Positions 21,165-33,100 of a stretch of 64,000 nt of DNA are shown here, in pieces. How positions within the stretch are numbered: the stretch's first letter is position 1; every line of letters begins with the position of its first letter. Source of the stretch: Telopea speciosissima (lineage: Eukaryota > Streptophyta > Magnoliopsida > Proteales > Proteaceae); contig NC_057920.1 of NCBI RefSeq assembly GCF_018873765.1, forward strand, positions 8,817,307-8,881,306. The letters run 5' to 3'. The notes beneath the pieces were generated by a model. It did not search any database and was not told where the DNA came from. It saw only the letters and a list, made by a program, of their open reading frames with translations. A program made the translations under genes and the position numbers.

Positions 21165-24100
21165 CTAGTGCTCAAATTCACGCGAAAGAGACCTTTCTGA
21201 ACGCTCATACTCTCGTTCTCGGTCTTGAATTCTATCCCCTTGATCATACCGGTAATCCTTAGGCTCCACCTGGTCATAACGCTCAGGATCCCGATCGTAG
21301 TGTTTCTGATCGTCCTTAGGCTCAAAATGATCAGATCCTCCATGACCTTGGTCCTCACCAGGGTCATAATGCCCGTGCTCACGGTCAGGTTCCACACGCT
21401 CATAACCATGTCCCCGCTCAACATGATCATACCCCCCACGGTCCTTCTCAGACTCCACGTGATCATATTCCCTCTCACTTTCAGCAAGATGGTCGCGTTC
21501 ATGCTTTGGCTCACTACGACTGCGATCACGTCCACGATCATAGTCCTCTCGCTCTCGAGGACGATCACGACCATGATCACGGTCACGATCCCGTTCATGG
21601 TCTCGATTTCTATCTCGCTCATTGTCATGACCATGGTCCCGATCTCGATCCCGATCACGACGATCACGATCCCTACCCCGTTCTCTCTCCCTGCCCCTGT
21701 CCCTATTCCTATCACGGTCTCGATGATGCCTTTCTTCTCGTGGATCACGATCCCTTGTCCGGTCATGGGACCGCTCATGAGATCTCTCACGTTCCAAGTC
21801 TCTGTCCCTTCCCCTTTCACGGGACTTCTCCCTCTCCCTGAAACACCATTTTCAAAAGCAATTATATACTTACATAGACACTCTGATAAAGTTAAGAAAA
21901 AAGATCAGACGAAAGACTACATACAACCACAATCCATTATAATGTCCCATTCATCACTTTATCTGATATTTACGCCCTATGGTCTTCATTTGCTAGATGC
22001 CAAACATAATCACTCTGGTTGACCCATCTCATAAACTATCACTTGAATGCGTCACAAAGTCGAGCAAGAAATTTTATGGTATTAAGATTTAAGTCACCCA
22101 AACTTTATTTGGCAATTGGAGAGTCCATACCCTCAGTGCAGTTTTTCACTCTCTATTTCATCTTCCAAATAGAACAATTTATCATTGCACCCAAAGGAAA
22201 AAGATATGAAGAATGATAGCAAGAGTATATTGAGCAGTGGATTTGTATGAACTCAAAACAAATTCAAAGGCTCATCTTACCGATCAACATGACGGTCCTC
22301 TCGGGACCTAGGCTCCTGTGACCTAGGGGGTCCCCCTGAAGCAATCTGCTGCGGCTCTCTGTGCAATTAAAAAAGAATAAGCAAATTACACAAGTAGCAA
22401 ATAAACCAGCAAACTTAAATTCATCAATGAGCACTAGGAAAAGTACTGCTACTTTGGCTGCTCAACCAAACCCCCTCCCCAAATGACATATTTCAAAATA
22501 TGGTATTATAAAGTCATTTAATTCATTATAAAAAAGCACAACACACTGAAGTGAACTTAGAAGTTAGAAATCCATCGTTAAGGTTTTTAACAAGGACTAC
22601 ATGAATGCCTTCTCCCAAAACCAAGAGCCACTCAACTGGAAATAGAACCATAACACGAAAACCCCTTCATTCTTCCAACACCCCCCCCCCCCAAAAAAAA
22701 ATTGCATAGTTAACATCACCTTAATTCAAGTGTTAACCGATATTTCTTCATTATTAAATAAGTAACATAGTTCATCGATGTGCCCACAGAAGCACCCCAC
22801 ATCTTAAGGTCTTCAGACTCTAAAAAGAAGGGGGGGGGGGGGGAACTAGAATTAATGATGGCCTTCAGACTCAAATAGCAGGGGGTACTAGAAGTAGTGA
22901 TTTACTTCCTCCAAAATATTACTCACACCAGGAGTGTGGTGTAAAGAGTCCATCCATCCATCCAGCTGACGCAGAAAAAAGATAGCAAGGCCATAAACCC
23001 ATTGTGTGGCTAATCTTTCCATACCCCTCGGACCAAAAATCTGCTGCAACAATCTTTAAAACATGAAAATACACAGTAATTTAAACTAAGTCATAGTTTC
23101 TCAGTCCTCTCAAGGGAAACAAAAATCTATACCACCCTCCACACCTTCATGGCTATTCAGACTCGGTCACCAGTTTACCTTTCCTCATAAGAGATTATCA
23201 ATTCAGAGTATATCCACTTTCAATCGGTACACTCTCATGTATCAGGACCATAGTAGTCACAGCATCTAGGCGACCCTAGGCATTGTTGGAGGTAAAAAAA
23301 CAAGTCGCTTAGGTGACAACCAAGGCACCCTTCCAGCAAATGGTGCCTGGACGCCTAGGTGACACCTTGACAACTATGATCAGTACACGCTTAAAACACC
23401 AGAAGGTATCAAAATATTTTATGGTCCCTCCTACACCATCCCTGCAAAGAAATCTACAACCACTGGAAAACCTCATAGAAGTTGTTCTTTTAAGTCTTCA
23501 CTCCTATTTACCACTTCTACCAAATTAATCTACAACAGGAGCTTCACCCACAATGAGGACAATATTAGTTTAATAGTCCTATAGGATAATATATACACCA
23601 AGATATCCTACCAAGCATGGACACAGGGTTTAAACCTCTAAGTGCCACAATCAGGAAACATACCTCCCAGAATACTTTTGATTGACTTCTTCACCGCCAA
23701 CCCTGGTTGATCCAAGTCCACCACCAAGTCTGCGAGGTCGCCAATTGGGAACAGTTCTTCCACGTTCAACATCCACAAGCACTCGTCTATCATCAAGTTT
23801 TCTCCCATCAGCTTGTTTGTAAGCAGCTGCATGATGCATGGTATCAGCATAAAGAAACATAATGCATCTAAAATAAGCAACAGCGGAACTAGCACAAGCC
23901 TATGTCAAATTACAACAAACCTTTCATATCCCGTGTATGCATGTACTCGATGAAAGCATAACCTCTAGGTTTATTTGCCACTTTATCAGTAATCATCCGA
24001 ACCTATATGTACACAGCAGAAAGCAGAGTATAGTCACATAAATAAATCTTACGAAGCAAGAAGTAAAGAAAATAAATAAAAGCCAAGTAGTTTTAGCCAC

Positions 24101-27100
24101 TTGGGCAATAACTCTTATTGTTATAGCCTAGAGCATGAGAAAAAGATACTAAATCCTAAATGGCACGGCAGACAGGCATTAGGCCTCACTAGCCGTGCTC
24201 ACCTTTTAAGGTGTACAGCTTCGCCGCGCAGGATGCATCACCATCATTGCTAGAGTTGGCAGAGAAAACGAAGAATGTGGCCGATTTACCAGTTGTCAAA
24301 AAGACTTACCATCCCCTTACCAGGGAAAATTTTTAAACTAGCAAACTAATTATAAATAAAATAGTACCAGGATATCTTCTGAACTGCTGAGAGATTATTG
24401 ATAGGCCTTTAGAGTCAAAATCAAATTTTCAGTAGTAAGATAATGCAAACCAGAAAGCAAATATCAGGCAGAAAGGTGCTAATACTCCCGAGTTTGTATT
24501 CCACCCACCAAAGGGAAAGAATGGAACTTGACAGGTCACCTGTAGTAGCTCGAGAATAAAGGCCAAAAGGCACCATGCATCAGTACCTTGCTTGCTCACC
24601 TTTAAGGTCTACAGCAATTTTTTGCCATGCACGATGCACCATCATTGTTGGAATTTGGATTGGCAGAAAATCAAGGTAGGCAACCAAAACGCTAGTCACG
24701 AGACCGAAAAATAGCCCCCCTTACCAGGGATCTTGCTCGATCAAAACTAAATACAACTAACTGAAGGAGTACGATACTACCTACAGCCCTACAAGATTTT
24801 CTGGGGCTATCAAAATCAAAGTGATGCTTTTCAGAGGAAGGAGAAAGAAAACAAACCCTTACTGCCAATTAGAGGCAGAGATACCTGCTATTACTCCAGG
24901 CACCATCCATCAATACCTTGCTCACCTTTCAAGGTTTACAGCTATTTTTTTCCATGCACGATACACCACCACTGTTGGAATTTGGATTGGCAGAAAATCA
25001 AGGTAGGCAACCAAAATGCTAGTCATGAGACCGAAAAAATAGCCCCCCTTACCAGGGATGTTGCTCCATCAAAACTAAATACAACTAACTGAAGTAGGAT
25101 ACTACCTATACCCCTATAAGATTTTCTGGGTATATCGAAATCAAAGTGATGCTTATCAGAGGAAGGATAAAGAAAACAAATCAAAGTGATGCTTATCAGA
25201 GGAAGGATAAAGAAAACAAACCCTTACTGCCACTTAGAGGCAGAGATACCTTCTATTTATTCTTGACTATTGTTGATCCACCACCATTTAGAAGAGAGAG
25301 AAGCTCAACAATCCCCTTTCAAACTTAATAACAAGGCTGGAAACATGTGGCGCTATGCATCACTGACTGTGGTCACCCCTTTAGGTACAGAGTCACAACT
25401 GTGATGCATCATCACTATTGTACTTAACTTGGTAAAGGGGATTCTGATAACCAACATACCGATTGGAAAAGGTCCCATATAACCCCATACCAGAATTCAT
25501 AAAGTTTACAGCACTGGTGAAAAGACAAAAGATAAGAGACAGCAGAAATCACACAGAAATCAAATTATCTGTTATTAAAATAATTTCTAGTTTTTTACTT
25601 CCATGATAAATGCAAATTTGACCCTTTTTATGAATAATACTTTTACAGAAATTCATTAGGTCATTGGTCAAGGAAGAGCTCTACAAAAATCAGCCTTAAG
25701 TAGAACCATCTACAGTTAAAATTGAACTCATGTCAGACCATTGTGTACAGTGCTATCATACAATTTTTTTTAACAATGCTAACATTCAACTTCCTAGAGG
25801 GAATATAGTGAACATACCCAGTGGTGAATTTAGCAGAGCAAAAAACAAAAACCTGGCTAATACTCCTGATTTGCATACTAGAAACACAGAAACCCAAGTA
25901 CAAAGAGAGATGGCAGAGAACAAAATTTTAAAAAGTTTAATCATTGGAGGAAATCCCAAAGAAGGCTACAGCAGAGAGCGGCCATATTACTGAACCTCTT
26001 ACCGAAGTCAAAAGGCAAAACCTGATCCCTCCTTGGGGATGCTCTAAAATACCTACCCGCTTGATTGGTCCATAAGCTTCAAACTCCCTTTTGATTCTGT
26101 GCTCAGTAGTCTCATAATTCTGCAAAAGAACCACAGCAATGCTTATCATTCCAATCCAAATAACTAAAGGATCATGATAAATGAAGAAGAATAGCATGAA
26201 ACTACTCACAAGTCTTGCAATAAACAATGTCTTGTATGGATCGCCAGTTGTGTTTGGATCACTAGATGGATCATCTGCATTAACAAAAAATAACAACAAT
26301 AAAAGAATCATATTGTTTGATTCCATGTGTCCAATCAATTTTTCTTGTGATTTCTGGAACTAATAAAACAATCATGTGGTTTTCTATGGTTGTCTCATTG
26401 GTTGAGATAACACAAGAAGCACCAGCCACACATCACTTCGCAGACAAGGCAGGTGCCAACTCCCTATAGGATAAAAAAACTTTGACCCTAACTTTCAATA
26501 ACATACAGAAAGGGCAGGCTAATTACATTTCTGAAGCTCTTCAGCAGCCTTTGCTGCACCCTCTTCCAATCGTAGTTTGTGAATTCTAGCCCTTCTTTGA
26601 GTCTGGAGCCATAAAAAATGTATCAACAAGTGCATTCACACAGTGCCAGATCAATAAATGTTCTTCCATGAATACAACAAAACCACATGAAAAGTACATT
26701 GATCCAAAAATTGATAGAAAATATCTAAAGGGAACACAAGAAATTCCAATGCTAGCAAACAAAATATTGTACAAGTTAGGAATCTATTATTTACTAAATA
26801 GCAAGCTCTGGTTTATCTGATGGATCTCACTAATTGTGAACTAGCTCAAATCAAAATATAACAGGACTTAGAATGGTGTTTAGATCAATTGATTCCAACC
26901 AAATCCTTCAGTGAATCATAAAGTTTATCACTGCTTTTCCTCCCAAGCAAATCATGCTCCTTCTCATTATCATAATTTGATCCAGTTACATATAAATTGA
27001 TAAATCTGAATCATAATAGTAAAGTAGAAAGCCACTTATATCCAGTATGTTCCGTGATGCATGCAAGCAGGTGATGTTAAGCTTAAAACAGCTCTTCAGA

Positions 27101-30100
27101 AGATATGTGCCACCGCATAGATGATGTCCAAAGCCCATGGCTAATGAAGCAAAGCATTTTGTGAGGTGGCACATATCTTCCGAAAGGCTGTTTTAAACCA
27201 ACCACACCTGCTTGTCTGCATCAATCTGTCAACCATAATGGAAGTTATAAGAATATGTTTTTTTTATATTTTCTACAGAAGTGAACTAGTAGAACTTAAC
27301 TTGAAGTTGCAGAGTCATCCTAAAATGCATGAGGACTTCCTTCCAGAAAATAGCCTGAATTTATATAACTTTTGAAGTTTGATTCTCATTTTGATGATTG
27401 AAATTTATTTCAATAGTTAGAATATTGTATGTTGTGATAGTCAACATATCTATTATCTAGTTATAACGAAAATATGTAATACACAAGCATACATGATGCA
27501 CTGGGTACACCTTTTTTACAAGCATACATGATGCACAATATACATATAAAAAGACATATACCACCGTCAGATAAAACATTAAGGAACGCTAACTCATTGC
27601 TGCTGAGTCTTAAACAGTATCACTCTTTGATCCTTTCGGTACATGGGGAAGTCAATCTCTTTTTCCATCTTGCCACTTAAGACAGCTATATTTTACCGCT
27701 GGGAAATTTTAATAATTGATCATGCCACAAAATGTGTAGCATAAGGCTACAAGAGTCTGGATAATGTAGAAGGCATGATTACAAATTGACTTATTATACT
27801 CCAGACTATGAAACCAAAGATACAAATATCTTGGCAGCATTCCAAGCAACTCCTCAACACCTTAGGTCGGCTAGACACCATGACAACTGTGTTATAATGT
27901 TCTAGAATAGTTTATATTTTGTTGAGAGACTAAGTTGTAAGGGATTCCTCCTGCCATACAGAGGTTTCCTATTTTATTGGCCATTATAGAAGTTAAAAAT
28001 AAAGGAGAGGGGTCATAGACCACCAACGATTTTGACAATTGAAGGCTCTATGCTCCTAATTGCAGGAGATACAGTTTTCCCTCATGAGATGCAATAGCAA
28101 CCTTAGTGCGAAGCCAAGTGGATTGGTGAGATGCGGGTTGAGTTCTAGGTTGGAAACATAGTCCATAACCCTTTTCTCTTTCTCTCTTCTTCTTCCATTA
28201 TAGGTCAGAGTTATCCCTTACTTGCACCCTGCACATATCAGCTTTATCTCCTATTCTGTTTTGATCTTTGACTTGCTATTCTGTTCACTATTCTCTTGTT
28301 GCCTTGTTCTTAGTTTCAGACCATTTCCTAGTGCAGGAACAGCCGCCACATCAACCCATTGAACCTCTAGTAATGGCATTTAATTGTTTTCCTTTGGGTG
28401 TCCTGTGGCAGAAACTAAAACTCTTAGTTTCTGTTTTTTCCCCCTAGTTTCTATTTTCTATTCCCCCCTTTGTTCATTAGTTTCTAATTTCATTCCCCCT
28501 TTCTAATTTTGATTTCACTTGCTATTCTGCACATTATTTTCTGTTTCTGTTATAACTAATCTTAAGTTTCTAATTTTTAGCAACTTTGTATTTTCATAAC
28601 TCCTTGATTTCTTCCAATCTGACTGTTGGATTCACTTTTAATTTGGTCATGTCAATCTTCACACCTAATACGACAAGGGTTGTTGATGCAGGTTCCTCAT
28701 AGAAATTGGCTTATTTCTTTAGAAATTGGCCTAGGGTTGGGTTATATACATGTAGGGTCTTTGTTCTCAAGACTTTCCTATGTATTAGGCCACTTTAATG
28801 AGCCTAAACTAGGGGTACATAGGTTGCATACGGGATTAGCCCAATACTTAGTTTATTTTATGTTTTTTTAATTGAACCGGTTCAAATTGGTTGCATCCAA
28901 TTGGTTCAATTTAAGTGATCATGTGACTTGGTTAAGTGGTCATGTGACAACTTAAGTAGTCATGTGATGTAAGTTGTGCTGGATTAGGACTCTATAAGTC
29001 AAGTCATTTTTTTAGTCTATTTCCTTTAGTATCCTAGTTTCCTAGTCAGTTTAAGTTACCTAATAGGTTAGGGATAGTGATGCAGCTCCAAGAAGGAAGA
29101 AGAAGAAGAAGAGGCTCTGCACTTAGGGTTTGAATAGGGAGCCATAGAATAGGATTTGTTATTTTTCATACTTAGTTTATTTTCTTGTTTTTAGATTGAT
29201 CCGGTTTAGAATTGGTTGCATCTAATTGGTTCAATGGATCTAATTTAAGTGAAGTGTTCCTATTGGTTAATAGGTTCTTATATCCTATTGGCTAATATGG
29301 AATCTACTCTAAATTAGTTATTTTTAAGTTAGATTCTTTTATTTTAAGTTAGTAGGGGTAGTTAGGACATGTACTGTTTTAATTTAATTAAGTTAGATTA
29401 GATCTCTCCCTTCCACGATTTTAGAAGGAAGAGACATTAATTTGTACTAGGATTTGGCTTAGGCCTTTATTATAAATAAAGTAGATCGTGGAGGGCTCCC
29501 CCACAGAATTTTGAATTTTAAAAAAATCAGATATCGTGGCTGCTTGCTACTGTTCCTTGCTCCCTTGTGAGTGTATGCATCCTTGTGGATTTCAAGGTGG
29601 AAGGGTGGGTGGATTCCTGCGACTCTTTACGCCGTGACGGCTGGGAGGATCTCTCTTCGAAGGTGGTTTCATCCTTCAAACATTCAAGCTACTGCCGGTG
29701 GATTCCAGTGTGAATTTGAATTTGAATTTTCTGTTTTATTCTTTCCTTCCCTTCCCCATTCGATCCCCTTTTCTTTTTCTGTTTTATTTTCATAAACCCT
29801 ACGAGGATCTCAGTTCTGTCCAGATCTGTTTACCCATCAGAAATCATCCAAACTTTGACCACAGCCTCCCCTCACCATTGTCTATACTCTATCCTGACTG
29901 CTGCCTCCATCCCTAGTTAAAACCCTAATTTCTCTAAAAACTCCATTAACCATTAAACCCTAAAAATTATAGATTTCACACTTCTAACCATCAAAACCCT
30001 CCCATATTTGGATCGAACCTCCCTCTCATAGTCCCCTAAACTCGATCCCAAGCCCAGCCCTATCCATCCATCTAAACCCTAGCTTTAGTGATTTCCCTAA

Positions 30101-33100
30101 TTTCTAAAACCCGAAACCCTAACCCTAATTCTGCAGGAATTTTAAATTGAACCAAATCCTTTTTTTTTTTATATCATAATAGTCCCCTAGGCCTGCTGAT
30201 CATTACCCTATATTACTTTCATCCATAACCCTAGCCTCAACCCTAGATTTGTCCAAACAGCCCCAAATCTGCCCCAAACAGCAGACTTGATCGGAATCTG
30301 ATTTCATCTGGCTCCTAGTAGGATTATCTCCTATTCTAGGACTACATTAGATAGGGTTAGACCTTTCCTTTTTAGTGTCTAAGTCTATTTTTGAGTCTTC
30401 TATATAAGTTTGTAAGGGAGGCCAGCATTGAATACGAATTTTGATTAATAAAAACTCAGCTTTATGCTTGCAGCCTTTGTTGCTGCTATTCTCTCTTATG
30501 AGATCCAGTCTTGTGAGTCATATCAAGACCCCCTCCTTGTGAGTCATATCAAGGATTGAAGGACTGGAATCCCCAGTGACTCCTTGCATCTTGTAGATCG
30601 GGAGGTCCTTTCTTAGCTCTTCTTCAATATGCTACTGTTGGAGATCAGTGTTATTCAAGTAGTTTATTTAATTCTGCAATTACCTTCTTCTTCTAATCCT
30701 CCAACCCTAGCCGTCACAATTTGCCCAGCATTCCCTTCATTAGACCACATCCAAACCCCCCTCCATCCATCAAACCCTAGCCTCCATTAAACCTGCAACT
30801 ACCCCATTTGATCCTTAGCTTAAATTCTAAGCAACCCACATCCAGCCATCAGACCAGCCCCAAACTCCCATCGAACATCCCTCTCATCCCTCCCTACACT
30901 CGATCCAAGTTTCAGCCCCAAACTCCCACTCTAACCCCTTCATCTCCTTGCTCCATTAAAACCCAAACCCAAAACCCTAAAATTCAATTCTGCCCAATAT
31001 TGCAGAATTTCAAAACTCATCCAAACTCTAACCTTTTTATACCATAATAGCCCTCTAGACCTGCCCATTAATACCCTATAAACCCCTTTCCCAATATCCA
31101 ACCCTAACCTAATCAGCCAGCCTTTGTGTGTGACCCCATTACCCTGGTTCCTAGTGGGATTACTCCTACCTAGGACTACATTAGTTGTAACCATATCTAA
31201 TCACCCTAAACCAGTTTCGTTTTTATGGGGTTATTAAGGCCGGCCATAGTTGGTAAGGCACCTTGGTCGCCTTGTTGGTTTCTCCTTGCTTCCAAGTTCT
31301 CTCCAACACCTTGGGTCGCCTAGACGCCATGACAACTATGAGCCCGTGTTCTAGATCTTGTAGGCTATTGGTTCCCAGCCTTTGTTAAATATTTAGTCAT
31401 TAGCCAGTCTGAACAGAATGACTCTCAAATTACAGGGTGTGATTCAACTCCCAAAATTCACCCCCTCAAAGCCCAACTTCTGTTTGCCCAAGTTCAATGT
31501 TTTAAAACTACGACCAGGTGTCAAGGATTATGTCAATCCAACACAATTTCTCCCATGATCTTACCACAGCCTGACTGCAAAGACAAAACAGCCCCCCAAC
31601 CCCCCCCCCCCCCACCAAAAAAAAAAAAAACTTTTGAAGATTTCATAGATTGCCAGTTCAACAGTTCAGTAGGGCTTAACACTTATCCAGGACTAACACT
31701 GAATCAGACTGAATGTTTTAGTGACTTGGATCCTTGACAAGCTTTTCCAACGTGGTTTCCCCCATGGGGATTTAAAACTTTTGTCCAGTCCACCTTAATA
31801 AAGTCACCTTTCCTAACCCCAAGGGGTTGCTCAGTTGGCAAGGACCAACACCTCAAAAATAAGAGGTCATGAGTTCAATTCTCCTTGGGCCTAACTATTA
31901 AAAAGAGTCACCTTTCATAATAAAAGATCAAATAAATAAAAACTAAAAAAAAATAAAAATCATGGCATATTCATTATATCAGATTAGCAAGGATAAGACT
32001 ATCTTTGAGTTGGACCAAGTCAAAAGTAAAGGATGTAGATAGAACCAACAACTCCAATTCAGTGTCAGATCCAGTACGCAGTTACAGAAAAGCAGATAGC
32101 CACTTAAAGAAAGGGAGAAGAGAAAGAAATAAAAAGAACGAACAAATGAAGCAAACTTGCCCCCTTCCATTTCAAAGATAGACATAGAGACTATGCCATT
32201 CACAAAGGTGAAATAGAATCCAGAGAAAAACATCTAGCAAATAAAAGTTATAATAAGCAAATTCAATTCTCAGAGAGTGTCTTACTGAGGTTTCAGCCGT
32301 TTTCACTGGTGGAGCATATTCAGGGTCTCCCGGTTCAGCAAAATTACTCACGAATTGTGCCATCCCTAAAGAAAAAAACAGAAGCGCTTGAGACAACAAT
32401 AAATCCTTTTACATCAAGGCAAAAAGCAAACCTTGAGGTGATACATACCTGTGTATGATGGGCATTTCCTCTTCTCAGGAGGGGGTTTATATTCTAATGG
32501 AGGTCGGGCCTCAAAAAGCTTCAAGAGATTTGATGTAAGACCAGTAGGATGACTCTGCCCAATCTGAATGACCAACATGAAGAAATAGATTAAAATTTTA
32601 TTCAGCAACAGTTCCAGATTTTATAAACATGCTGAAGCAAATACTTATTGAGATATCCGGCAGATAAAAACTAAAGTGAGACACGAAGTAACAAATATAA
32701 AGTAAGAAATTCTCCCAAGTGTAAATGTTACCTGCAATACCAAGAGAGATTTGAATAACTCAAAAGTAAGAAAATATACGGTCAAGTTCGATGTCAATTC
32801 AGTTTTAATGATCAGACACAGGATTCTCCAAATAAATCGAATGATAACAATCTCAGATGCTCCTTTCACTAAAGATAGTATTATCATAAAAAAATTTAAG
32901 GTAAAGGTATAGAGAAGACAATCGCAAGGTGAAACTAGGGTAACAATGAGATGCGAAGTAAGACTACAATCGAGAACATTGCAGAACATCAAATCCAAAC
33001 CAAAAGACAAAATAAATCAGGGAAGACATACAAGTTTCAGTTGCAGAACGTTCGCGCGGTTCTGAGCTTTGGCGCGGGCCTGTACCGCAGCGTCTCTGTT

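Larger units (their letters stand above)
26603..32285 (-). other. U1-70K intron 3, 5.7 kb, transposon-rich
   Basis: The intron is bounded by the donor after exon 3 (32286) and the acceptor before exon 4 (26602). It holds the fold-back at 27056-27222, nested solo LTRs at 28684-31183, a small MITE at 31245-31340, a poly-C run near 31600 and a small SINE at 31813-31905. The stretch 27230-28680 shows nothing I recognise beyond a scrap of the catagttgtcaagg family near 27850. Confidence 0.75.

Noticed and set aside
21225..22022. Long plus-strand open frame rich in Ile, Val, Thr and Pro
   Set aside because: It is the antisense shadow of the U1-70K RD/RE exon, whose codon bias removes stops on the other strand. 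The minus-strand frame joins correctly to nine other exons.
27056..27222. Firm call of a known miRNA gene
   Set aside because: The stem matches no family I remember, and no expression evidence is available. It is reported only as a candidate fold-back.
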